A stretch of 64,000 nt of DNA from VXMO01 sp965219405 (GTDB taxonomy: Bacteria > Chloroflexota > Dehalococcoidia > UBA6926), in the NCBI GenBank assembly GCA_965219405.1, contig OZ244736.1:992001-1056000 (forward strand), written 5' to 3'. A program made the translations under genes and the position numbers. Of the stretch, positions 34,807 through 44,700 are shown piece after piece. The notes below the pieces were generated by a model that worked only from the letters and a program-made list of their open reading frames with translations, had not been told where the DNA came from and did not search any database. Position 1 is the stretch's first letter. Each line of letters starts with the position of its first letter.

Positions 34807-34919
34807 CCGGCCTGGAAGCTCGCTACGATTTTTGTTAACGAGGGCTGCTTTACGGGCGGCCAGCCTTGTCATGGGCACCTAAAGTCCAGGCAATCATTCA
34901 GCGTTAGACGATAGGAGCA
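34807..34919 (+). promoter_or_regulatory. Shared structured leader, copy D
   Basis: The core GGGCGGCCAGCCUUGUCAUG sits in a CUUUA/UAAAG stem extended by GG/CC. GCCUGGA/UCCAGGC closes the outer stem perfectly. It is the only plus-strand copy, and it precedes a second copy of the MTST small frame. Confidence 0.7.
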
Positions 34920-35138
34920 ATGACCAGTACCGGTAGACGAGGGAATCCAATCCTCGACGGAGCACAGACAGCGGTCGCAGCGGCCCGTGTTGACGTGGTC
35001 TCCGCGACCCGGGCCGCCTTCCGTCCCGGACTAGCACAGACGTCATCCCCCCCCCGATTTTCCCTCCGCTCTAGCTTCCTCGCCCCCTCCGGCTCATACC
35101 GGAAGGCCCGATTCTCTCCCATCGCCGCTCCCTACTGA
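34920..35138 (+). CDS. Small ORF after leader D (72 aa), homologous start to the ORF at 31571
   Basis: The first 35 or so codons match the small frame after leader C (MTSTGRRGNPILDGAQTA, AAARVDV). The remainder, Ser/Arg/Pro-rich, does not match. It precedes the 1866-residue surface gene by 188 bp. If it is a leader peptide, the divergent tail may be non-functional extension. Confidence 0.4.
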   Translation: MTSTGRRGNPILDGAQTAVAAARVDVVSATRAAFRPGLAQTSSPPRFSLRSSFLAPSGSYRKARFSPIAAPY

Positions 35139-35326
35139 GCGCGCGCCCGAAGCCTTCAAAGTCCTCGAAAGACGCCTTCCCGCGGGCTTCGCACGGCCCG
35201 CACTCACCCGAAACAGCCCTCAACCATGCAACGCCCTACGCCGGTGCCCGCCGCTCCTCTATCGGCTGACGCTTGCGGACCGGACGGGCTGCGTCCCACA
35301 CCCCCGCACCAGCACAAGAAGGAACG

Positions 35327-38300
35327 ATGATGACTCGCACCGATAGACGACGCTTCCCCGTCCTGCTCGCCGTCATAGCGGCCCTGGCGATGGCCATGCT
35401 CTTCTCCCCGGTACAGGCCCAGGAGGGCTCGGCGCCCGACAAGCCCAGGGGCCTCGAAGCCACGGCGTCCCACGACTCGGTGACTCTCACGTGGGACGAC
35501 TCCGACGACGACAGCATCACCGGCTACGTGATCCTGCGGCGCGTCCGCGTGAACAATACCGGGGGCGAGTTCAGTGAGCTCGTGGCGGACACCGGCACGG
35601 CGGCGCTGACCTACACCGACGACACGGTGGCGGCCGGCCTCACCTACACCTACCGCATCAAGGCCATCAACGAGCACGGGGTGAGCGAGCGCTCCCGCTG
35701 GTCCCACATCGACACCCCGGAAGCGCCCGTACCCGACAAGCCCAGGGGCCTCGAAGCCACGGCGACCCACGACTCGGTGACCCTCACCTGGGACGACCCC
35801 GGCGACGACTCCATCACCGGCTACGTCATCCTGCGCCGCGTTCCCGCGGTCGACCCCCAGGGCCAGTTCAGTGAGCTGGACCCGGACACGGGAACGGACG
35901 CCACCACCTACACCGACTACACCGTGTCGGCGGAGACTCGCTACACCTACCGCATCAAGGCCATCAACCAGTACGGGGCGAGCGAGCGCTCCCGCTGGTC
36001 CCACATCAACGTCCCCGCCGCGCCTGAACCCACGCCGGCAGCCTCGCAAAGCAAGTCGGGCGGCACGCAGCAAGACAGGAGCAATCACGAGGTCGACATC
36101 TGCAACCGCACGCCGGAGTTCGAGGCCATGCTGCTCGCTGGAATCCAAGCTGACAACCCGTCCGTCACCTGCTCGACCGTGACGCCCGAGCAGCTTGCCG
36201 GGGTCACTATGCTGTCCGTGGTCGGCTACAGCAGTGCGTCCATCGTGCCCTCGGACTTCGACGGGCTGACCGGGCTCAGTCGTTTGACGATCGAAAACTC
36301 ACAGCAGTTGACCAGCGTGCCCGCGAACGCCTTTGCCGGCCTTGATTCACTGACCAGACTTGATCTACCCGATAACGGACTCAGCCTGCTGGACCCCGAC
36401 GCCTTCGCTGGTCTTTCTAGCCTGACCCATCTCTACCTGACCAACAACGCACTCACCTGGCTCCCGTCCGACGTGTTCGACGACTTGTCCAGCCTGCGAA
36501 CGCTCTGGATCGAGGACAACGCCCTCACCTCGCTGCCAATGGGCATTTTCGACGGCTTGTCCGATCTCACCAGCCTCCGGCTGTTCCGTAACGCCCTCAC
36601 CTCGCTGGATCCTGACCTGTTCGATGGTCTCTCCAGCCTGGACAATATCGGGCTGAACTACAACGACATCAGCTCACTGGACGAGGATCTCTTCGACGGG
36701 CTGACTAGCCTGCAGCGGCTCTACCTGGACCACAACCAGCTCAACACATTGCCCGCAGACATCTTCAACGGCCTGACCGTGCTGAAGAGCGTCTACTTGA
36801 ACAGCAACCAGTTCACTTCGCTGCCCGAGGGCATCTTCACGGGTCGAACCGCCTTGACGAGCATCACGCTGAGCGACAACGAAATCGACTCGCTGCCCGA
36901 GAACACCTTCGAAGGTCTCTCCAACCTGACCCAGATCAGGCTGACCGGTAACGACTTCAGCTCACTGGACGAGGTCGAAGACCTCTTCGGCGGGCTGACT
37001 AGCCTGCAGCGGCTCTACCTGGATGAGAACGAGCTCAGCACGTTGCCCGAGGACGTCTTCGACGGCCTCACCGCCCTGCGGTGGCTCTACCTGAACGAGA
37101 ACGACATCAGCTCACTGGACGAGGATCTCTTCGACGGGCTGACTAGCCTGCAGCGGCTCTACCTGAACGAGAACGACATCAGCTCACTGGACGAGGATCT
37201 CTTCGACGGGCTGACTAGCCTGCAGTGGCTCTATCTGAACGAGAACGACATCAGCTCACTGGACGAGGATCTCTTCGACGGGCTGACTAGCCTGCAGTGG
37301 CTCTATCTGCATGGCAATATCCTGACGACGTTGCCCGGGGACGTCTTCGACGGCCTCAGCGGCCTGGAGCAACTCTATCTGCATGACAACAGCCTGACGA
37401 CGCTGCCCGAGGACGTCTTCGGACCGCTGGACGACTCCCTGACACAGCTGGACTTGAGCGACAACAACATCAACTCGTTGCACGAGGACGTCTTCGACGG
37501 CCTCACTGGCCTGGAGCTGCTCTATCTGCATGACAACAGCCTGACGACGCTGCCCGAGGACGTCTTATACGGGCTCTCGTCGTTGGAAGACCTCAACCTG
37601 GACGCGAACATGCTGAACGCGCTGGCAGCCGACGTTTTCGATGGCCTGGACGACAGCCTCACCGACCTCTACCTGCGAGACAACAGCCTCACGGCGCTGC
37701 CCGAGGCCGTCTTCGACGGCCTGACCGGGCTGCAAGGGCTGGACCTCTCCTGCAACGCGCTGACCGCGCTGGACCTGGACGAATTCGACCCGTTCGCGGC
37801 AACGCTGACGTACTTGGATCTGGGCGCCAACAGCTTCACCACGCCGCTGACCGAGACGGCGGTCAAAGCCAAGCTGATGGCGATCGAGGCGCTCTACCTC
37901 ACCGGCGGCCCGCCCTGTCTGCCGGCTTACGACGTCGGCCTCAGCGCGCTCAGCCTCAGCACCGGCACGCTGAGCCCCGTGTTCGAGGCACCCGGTCGCA
38001 GCAGTGGCACCATCATCCCCGCCTACACGGCCACGGTTGGCAATGACAACTCACTGACCATCACCACGAGCACGAGGGGCGCCAACGCCAGGATCGATTC
38101 CGACTCAAGGCCCTTCGCCGAGAACCCCGTGTACGACAACGACCCTGACACGCCCGGCATCCAGGTCGACCTGCGCAACACCCAGACCGATGTCTGGTGG
38201 AAAGTGACCGCTGCGAACGGCCTCGACACCGCATACTACGCGGTTACCGTGTTCCGTGAGCATCCGAAGGACGCCATACTGCACAGCCTGGAGGTAAGCG

Positions 38301-40927
38301 GGTTGACGCTGACGCCGGAGTTCAGCAGCACCACCTATGACTACCAGGCTCAGGGGTCGGCGTCCGAAACGACCGTCACCGCGATTGCGACCGACCCCGA
38401 AGCGACGATCGAATACCTGGACTCGTCCGACAATACGCTCGCCGACGCGGACAGCACGGAGGACGGCCACCAGGTGGACCTGGACGTGGGCGACACCGTC
38501 TTCAAGGTGAAGGTGACGGCCGAGGACACCACCACGACGCAGACCTACACCGTGACCGTGACGCAGGCGGCCTGCACGCTGAACACCGGCGACATCTGGT
38601 GCGGCGTGGTGACGGTGGGAGAGCTCAAGACTAGCGCCGACGTGCTTGTCTCACACGGGTTTGCGGATACCAGTAGTCTCAGCGCGGGCGGTCTTGTCGG
38701 CAACCCCGGCGACACGATGTTCTCGGTCGGGGACAACGACTACACGATCAGGGGCCTTTATGTCGGAGCCCCAGGGGGCAACAACGATGGCTCCCTGTTC
38801 TTATTGCTCACCGCCGATCTCTCCGACGATGACAAGGAGAACCTGGTTTTCAAGATCGACGGCGTCACTACCGACCGCGCGCTTAGCGATGCCAGTAGAT
38901 TGAGCACCGGCCTCTACTCTTGGGCGAATACGGGCCTGGACTGGTCGTCGACGACCACGGTCACGGTCCGTCTGTCGGGGTCGACGACGCCCGACGACTT
39001 TCCCTCCGACAACACCACCACCGGCCAGGTCGACGTCGGCGGCTCGGTCACGGGCAACATGGACAGCGTCTTCGACATTGACTGGTTCCGCGTCGATCTG
39101 AAGAAGGACAAGCGATACCAGATCGACCTGGAGGGCGCGGACACCAACCGGGGCACCCTGACAGACCCGGTTCTTAGCAAGATGCGCGATGCGTTGGGCA
39201 ATGTAGTCACCGACGCGCTTGACAGCGGCATAGGGAACAACGCCCGGAGGATCTTCACGGCGCCCGCGGACGGCACTCACTACGTAGTCGCCTCCTCGAA
39301 CGGCGTGACGGGCACCTACACCCTGTCAGTGATCGTGCTGGGCGCGAACGGCGTCTCGGAGGCCGACACGGACTTTCCCGCCACCACCGCCACCACCGGC
39401 CGGGTCGACGTCGGGGCCTCGGTCACGGGCTACATCAACCCCGCGACCGACATCGACGGTTTCCTCGTCGATCTGCAGGCGGGCAAGACCTACCAGATCG
39501 ACATGGAGGGTTCGCCGACCGGCCGCGGCACCCTGGCAGACCCGGGCCTGAATCTCTACGACGATTCCTCCAGCTCCCCCAACTCCTCCAGCTTCATTGC
39601 TTCCGACAACGACGGCGGCGAGGGATACAACAGCCGACTGACCTTCAGGTCGTCCGCGACCGGCACCTATCTCCTAACAGTCGAGGACAATAGCCGCAGC
39701 CCCGGCACCTACACGCTGTCGGTGCGTGACATCACGCCGCCGCCCGACGATTCCGCCGACCCGCCAGCCGATTCCACCAACGTCTCGGAGCCCGACGGCG
39801 AAGACCTGCCCGAAGGCATCACCACCACCGGTAGAGTTGAGGTCGGCGGTTCGGTCACGGGCGAAATCGCCCCAGCTCTCGACGTCGACTGGTTCGCGGT
39901 CGAGCTGAAGAAGGGCAAGCGATACCAGTTCGACGTGGAGGGGGCAGACACCGGCCGAGGCAACTTGGCGGATCCGCATCTTTGGGGGTTGCAGGATGCG
40001 GGAGGACAGGCGGTCGAGGGTGCGAGGAGTAACGACGGCGGTGTGGGGAAGAACGGCCGGGTCATCAACACGCCCGACGCGGAAGGCACCTACTACATAG
40101 CTGTGGCCGGCGCAGCCAGCACGACGGGCACCTACACGCTGTCGGTGATCGTGCTGGGCGCGAACGGCGCCTCGGAGGCCAACACGGACTTTCCCAGAGA
40201 CACCACCACCACCGGCCGGGTCGAGGTCGGGGCCTCGGCCACGGGCAACATCGACCCTGGCGAGGATTTGGACGGGTTCCGTGTCAATCTGGAGGCGGGC
40301 AAGCGATACCGGTTCGACCTGGAGGGCGCGGACACCGGCCGCGGCTCCCAGGCGGACCCGATCCTGGCGCTCTACGGCGACTCCTTCAACGTCTCCCACT
40401 ACATTGATGAGGACGACGACGGCGGCGAGGGACTTAACAGCCGACTGACCTACACAGCGACCGCGACCGGCATCTACCACCTGGAAGTAGCGGGCTTGGA
40501 CCCAGGCGCCTACACGCTGTCGGTGCGTGAAATTTTGCTGGCAGTTGCCGTTCCGCCCGGTGGTCTGGGCCCCTCGGAGATCCCGGGCGCGGTCCGCAAT
40601 GTGTCGGTGTCCTACTCGCGCGTCAGCGGCATTGGTGGGCAAATCGTGTGGTGGGACGCGCCGGACGAGACCGGAACCGGCGCGCAATGGATCACGGAGT
40701 TCCGCATCTACGGCTCAACCAGCGAGGGCTGCGGCGGCTACCTGCTGGACGCATACGAGGTGGAGCACCCTGGATCCACCACGCCACCAGAGATCAACGG
40801 CGTCCCGACGGGTTTCAAATACTTCAAGATCGTCTATGTGGGACCCGTCAAATTCGGTGTGGCGGCGGTCAACGAACTCGGTGAGGGGCCATGCGTGGAA
40901 GGGCCCGATCCGCCGGGTAATTCCTGA
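35327..40927 (+). CDS. 1866-aa secreted FN3/LRR/cadherin-like/PPC-repeat protein
   Basis: The ATG at 35327 follows AAGGA; a longer upstream frame lacks a ribosome site. A signal peptide ends near VQAQ (about residue 30). Two FN3 domains cover about 35-125 and 130-225. Roughly 22 LRRs cover about 300-850 (ENDISSLDEDLFDGLTSLQ and relatives). Two cadherin-like beta-sandwich domains follow at about 868-1078 and a C(x)nWC beta module at about 1081-1220. Four PPC-like domains cover about 1225-1735 (TTGRVEVGGSVTG, LEGADTGRG). A final FN3-like domain ends the protein. There is no catalytic domain or visible anchor. It is probably a secreted adhesin or scaffold, expressed from promoter D through the small MTST frame. 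Confidence 0.92.
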   Translation: MMTRTDRRRFPVLLAVIAALAMAMLFSPVQAQEGSAPDKPRGLEATASHDSVTLTWDDSDDDSITGYVILRRVRVNNTGGEFSELVADTGTAALTYTDDTVAAGLTYTYRIKAINEHGVSERSRWSHIDTPEAPVPDKPRGLEATATHDSVTLTWDDPGDDSITGYVILRRVPAVDPQGQFSELDPDTGTDATTYTDYTVSAETRYTYRIKAINQYGASERSRWSHINVPAAPEPTPAASQSKSGGTQQDRSNHEVDICNRTPEFEAMLLAGIQADNPSVTCSTVTPEQLAGVTMLSVVGYSSASIVPSDFDGLTGLSRLTIENSQQLTSVPANAFAGLDSLTRLDLPDNGLSLLDPDAFAGLSSLTHLYLTNNALTWLPSDVFDDLSSLRTLWIEDNALTSLPMGIFDGLSDLTSLRLFRNALTSLDPDLFDGLSSLDNIGLNYNDISSLDEDLFDGLTSLQRLYLDHNQLNTLPADIFNGLTVLKSVYLNSNQFTSLPEGIFTGRTALTSITLSDNEIDSLPENTFEGLSNLTQIRLTGNDFSSLDEVEDLFGGLTSLQRLYLDENELSTLPEDVFDGLTALRWLYLNENDISSLDEDLFDGLTSLQRLYLNENDISSLDEDLFDGLTSLQWLYLNENDISSLDEDLFDGLTSLQWLYLHGNILTTLPGDVFDGLSGLEQLYLHDNSLTTLPEDVFGPLDDSLTQLDLSDNNINSLHEDVFDGLTGLELLYLHDNSLTTLPEDVLYGLSSLEDLNLDANMLNALAADVFDGLDDSLTDLYLRDNSLTALPEAVFDGLTGLQGLDLSCNALTALDLDEFDPFAATLTYLDLGANSFTTPLTETAVKAKLMAIEALYLTGGPPCLPAYDVGLSALSLSTGTLSPVFEAPGRSSGTIIPAYTATVGNDNSLTITTSTRGANARIDSDSRPFAENPVYDNDPDTPGIQVDLRNTQTDVWWKVTAANGLDTAYYAVTVFREHPKDAILHSLEVSGLTLTPEFSSTTYDYQAQGSASETTVTAIATDPEATIEYLDSSDNTLADADSTEDGHQVDLDVGDTVFKVKVTAEDTTTTQTYTVTVTQAACTLNTGDIWCGVVTVGELKTSADVLVSHGFADTSSLSAGGLVGNPGDTMFSVGDNDYTIRGLYVGAPGGNNDGSLFLLLTADLSDDDKENLVFKIDGVTTDRALSDASRLSTGLYSWANTGLDWSSTTTVTVRLSGSTTPDDFPSDNTTTGQVDVGGSVTGNMDSVFDIDWFRVDLKKDKRYQIDLEGADTNRGTLTDPVLSKMRDALGNVVTDALDSGIGNNARRIFTAPADGTHYVVASSNGVTGTYTLSVIVLGANGVSEADTDFPATTATTGRVDVGASVTGYINPATDIDGFLVDLQAGKTYQIDMEGSPTGRGTLADPGLNLYDDSSSSPNSSSFIASDNDGGEGYNSRLTFRSSATGTYLLTVEDNSRSPGTYTLSVRDITPPPDDSADPPADSTNVSEPDGEDLPEGITTTGRVEVGGSVTGEIAPALDVDWFAVELKKGKRYQFDVEGADTGRGNLADPHLWGLQDAGGQAVEGARSNDGGVGKNGRVINTPDAEGTYYIAVAGAASTTGTYTLSVIVLGANGASEANTDFPRDTTTTGRVEVGASATGNIDPGEDLDGFRVNLEAGKRYRFDLEGADTGRGSQADPILALYGDSFNVSHYIDEDDDGGEGLNSRLTYTATATGIYHLEVAGLDPGAYTLSVREILLAVAVPPGGLGPSEIPGAVRNVSVSYSRVSGIGGQIVWWDAPDETGTGAQWITEFRIYGSTSEGCGGYLLDAYEVEHPGSTTPPEINGVPTGFKYFKIVYVGPVKFGVAAVNELGEGPCVEGPDPPGNS
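37090..37312 (+). repeat. Three near-identical 72-bp LRR units
   Basis: Units encoding ENDISSLDEDLFDGLTSLQ are nearly identical at DNA level (CTCACTGGACGAGGATCTCT). This shows recent internal duplication within the LRR block. Confidence 0.75.
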
Positions 40928-41039
40928 TGGCATGTGGCGTCGGGAGGAGAGGAAGGGCCGCGCGGGTGTACGCGTACCCGCGCGGACCCCGCCCGCAGGA
41001 AGGGCAACAAGAAAGCCCGCACACATGGATGAAGCTGGG

Positions 41040-41081
41040 GGAGGCCGCCCCAGCCCTCCGACAAGCAGAGCGGCGGCCTCC
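41040..41081 (+). terminator. Inverted repeat after the 1866-aa gene
   Basis: GGAGGCCGCC and GGCGGCCTCC form a perfect ten-pair stem with a 22-nt loop. No T-run follows, so factor-independent termination is uncertain. Confidence 0.35.
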
Positions 41082-41148
41082 ACCAGGACTCCGGGACGGG
41101 CTGACTGCGGGCGCTTGCGCTTCTCGAAAGCGGCCCTGTTAACAAAAG

Positions 41149-41198
41149 TCAAACGAAATTAAGCAAATACATCTGACAGGACCGTATTGCGAACTTTC
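41149..41198 (+). repeat. Dispersed repeat, copy 2
   Basis: This is the partner of 20154-20236. Both copies have TTAAC-AAA-TCAAAC at one end and GTATTGCGAACTTT at the other, with different spacing. It lies exactly where the defence island starts, so it may mark an insertion junction. Confidence 0.45.
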
Positions 41199-41729
41199 CT
41201 ATTGGTGGTGGGGCTGAAACGGGAACAGGGCCAGCGGAACACGTCAGTCCACGCATAGGCGGCGCTCCCACCAAGTCCCTCTTCACAATATCCCCTGGGA
41301 TTACGGACTTCGATCCCTCAACTTTGCATTTTGAGGGCTCTAGCCTGCGGCGCGGGTTGTTGGCGCGCCACAAGGGAAGTCGGCCGACCAACAGTGTCGT
41401 TCTATGAGAGAGACGTAACCCCCAAAGGTGGGGCCACTGAGCTGGGACGAATCCTTCAGTTCGGAGAGAATGTAGAAGTGCCCGGCTCGGGAGGCAGCTG
41501 CAATCAGCAGTCGAGCACCTCCACAGAGGCGACCCTGCTGATGCTTCTCGCGTCCCGCTTGAGTTGAGTCTCAATGTGTGTGCGAAAGCAATTGAATTGG
41601 CGACGTGGAGTGAAGTGACAAGCGCGGTAGGTCGGAACAGAGAGGCGGAGGTCAGTTGACGAAGGGATGATGGCCTAAGTATTTTGAAGCGGTTCAAGAC
41701 TCCTGAAATAGAAAGCCCAAGGGACCCCT

Positions 41730-44700
41730 GTGGCTAAGTTGAACTGGAACGTCATCCGTGAACTGAACGGCTCGCAGTCTAAGGGTTTTGAAGAATTCTG
41801 CGCGCAATTGGCTAGGTCTGAGACTCCTGAGACGGCCAAGTTTGAGCGCAAAGGCAACCCCGACTCCGGAGTCGAGTGCTATTGTCTCTTCCCGGACGAC
41901 AGTGAGTGGGCCTGGCAGGCCAAATTCTTCACGTCTGCTCTGACCAACTCGCAGTGGGGGCAACTTGATGATTCTGTTCAGAAGGCGCTCTCCGGTCATC
42001 CGAATCTTGTGTGCTATTACGTCTGCATACCGCATAATCGCTCTGACGCTAGGGCCCCCAACCAGAAGTCAGAGATGGATCGATGGAACGACCACGTCAA
42101 CAAATGGAAGGCTTGGGCGCGAGATAGTGGCATGAATGTGGAGTTCGTCTGGTGGGGGGAGTCGGAATTGTTTGATCGCCTCTCTAGACCTGAGCATGCA
42201 GGGCGGGCTTCCTTCTGGTTTGGGAACCTCGAGTTTTATCAGGCATGGTTCGAAGATCGTCTTGATGAGGCGATTAAGGCGGCCGGCCCTCGATACACTC
42301 CAGAGCTTCACGTTGATCTGCCCCTTGTGCGCGACTTGGAGCTCTTTGAGCGGACTGAAGGAGCGTTGCAACGAATCAAATCCAGTGCGATTCCTATGTC
42401 ACGCGCGCTTGACAATATCCGCTTTGCGCAGAGGGCAGTTGAGGAAGCCGGGCAGTGGATCGACTTGGATGAGCTTCTGCAGTCTGGGCAGGCCATCCTA
42501 GACGCCATCAGAGCGCTAAACTATTCGCCGGATAAGGAACTGCCAATCACCGTCATTGGTGAGACACGTGATGAAACTGAATTGGCAATGCATCAATCTC
42601 TGGACGCGATTCGTGCGCTTGAATCCGCAGAGAGTACGAGTGCTGGAAGGGATCAATCCCGTTACGCGCTCTCTCCATTAGAACGGCTGCGGAACAGCAT
42701 AATGCACTTTTCCTCAAAACTGAGCGATGCGAGTGAATCCATCGATTCTGTAACAGAACTGTCCAACAAGTCTGTCATGATCCTCAGCGGCGCGGCGGGA
42801 GTAGGGAAGACTCATCTGTTATGCGATTTTGCCAAAAAACGTATTGCGGCCGACGCGCCCACCGTACTTCTCTTGGGACAGCGATTTCTCTCTTCGGAGG
42901 CGGCATGGTCGCAAGTAGCAAGGCAATTGGATATCGGAAACACTACTGCTGACGAGTTTATCGGCGCGTTGGAAGCCGCTGCTCAAGCTGCCGATACTAG
43001 AGCGCTACTAATTGTGGACGCCCTCAACGAAGGTCAAGGTTTGGTTCTCTGGCCGGATGAACTGGCACCATTCTTGACCCGCTTGGAGAAATCCTCGTGG
43101 ATTGGGGTTGTTCTTTCGGTTCGCTCACCCCACGAAAGCACTCTCATTCCGGAAGAAGTTCGCATCGGCGCGGTGAAGGTACACCACGACGGGTTTGGGG
43201 ATCAAGAGTATGATGCCGTGCGCTCTTTCTTTGACCACTATGGTCTGGAACTTCCATCAGCGCCGATCTTGAGCCCGGAGTTTCGGAACCCTTTGTTCCT
43301 GAAGACGATTTGCGAGGGGCTGCAGGCAAGTAGCCAACGAAGATTGCCGACGGGTTTCCAAGGAATCTCGGATGCTTTCGACCTCTACCTCAAAGCGATC
43401 AATGAGAGACTCGCCAAGGCAAACCTTCTTGACTTTGATCCAGAGCGTAACCTTATACGTGAAGCTATGGGAGCGCTCGCGGAGCGAATCGCTGAGACTG
43501 GGCACCGGCGGCTCTCTCGAACTGATGCCCAGGAACTTGTAGATGCCCTTCTTCCCGAACGCGATTTCAGCAGATCGCTCTACGCCGCCTTGGTTTCGGA
43601 GGATATCCTGAGTGAAGATGTGGACTGGTGGTCGGACAACCGTCAAGGCCGTGTCACCTACATCAGTTACGAGCGGCTAACGGATCATCTTGTCGCGGAT
43701 CACCTCTTGCGGAGGAATCTTGACCCTGATGACCCCGAAATGGCGTTTGCTGATGAGGGTGGGCTGGCCTTCATTCGAGGCCAAGAAACCCGCGTACCGA
43801 CCGGCGTTATTGAAGCGCTGTGTGTACAGGTTCCTGAGCGTACAGGCAAGGAATTGGCCAGACTTGCGCCTGAACTGCTGGAATATCCGAATTTTGGCTT
43901 TGCCTTCGTGAGCAGCATCGTATGGCGAAGTGTGGCCGCCTTCACAGACGATACGTATAGCGTCCTCACTGAGTTGGCCGAAGAAACTCAGTTGGACCGG
44001 GATGAAGTGCTTGACAATCTGCTAACCGTTGCGGCAGTGCCGGGCCACCCCTTCAATGCCCATTTTCTTGATGCAAGACTCCGCCGCGATTTGATGCCTA
44101 AGCGTGATTCGTGGTGGAGTACATATCTGCACGATGAGTGGCAGGGAGCTGCTTGGGGATCTAAAGGGGCAATACACCGATTAGTGGACTGGGCCTCGGG
44201 CCTGTCCACCACCGGTACTCTTGAGGATGAAGTCATAGATCTTGCCACGATCACACTTGCGTGGACGCTTTCCACTCCGAACAGGTTTCTGCGCGATAGG
44301 GCGACCAAAGCAATGGTCAAACTTCTAACCAATAAGCTCGATGCCACAGGTCGATTGGTCGAGCGATTCTGGGACGTAGACGACCCGTATGTCGTGGAGC
44401 GTGTCTATGCGGTCGCTTACGGAGTTGCTATGCGCTGCCACGACACCGATGGCGTGGCAGCGCTGGCAACAGTTGTCTATGAGAAGGTATTCGCATCTGG
44501 CTCGCCACCAGCGCACATTTTGCTGCGGGACTATGCCAGGGGCGTCATTGAGAGAGCCATCCACTTGCGGGCGAATATCACAGTCGACGAAGAACTGATC
44601 CGTCCACCGTACAGGAGCGAGTGGCCGAACATTCCAAGCGAAAAAGAAGTCGCGACATTGTTTCCTGGCTTGCGTGGAGGAGCCTACAAGGGTGGAGACC

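Larger units (their letters stand above)
40928..41729. other. Intergenic region at the left edge of the defence island
   Basis: No supported gene. It holds a 10-bp inverted repeat (41040-41081) and the second copy of the dispersed repeat (41149-41198). A minus-strand frame at 41149-41697 has no ribosome site or family motif. Base composition falls from GC-rich to mixed around 41.15 kb, marking the island boundary. Confidence 0.5.

Noticed and set aside
41149..41697. 182-codon minus-strand frame before the STAND gene
   Set aside because: It lacks a ribosome site and family similarity, and its end lies in the dispersed repeat.
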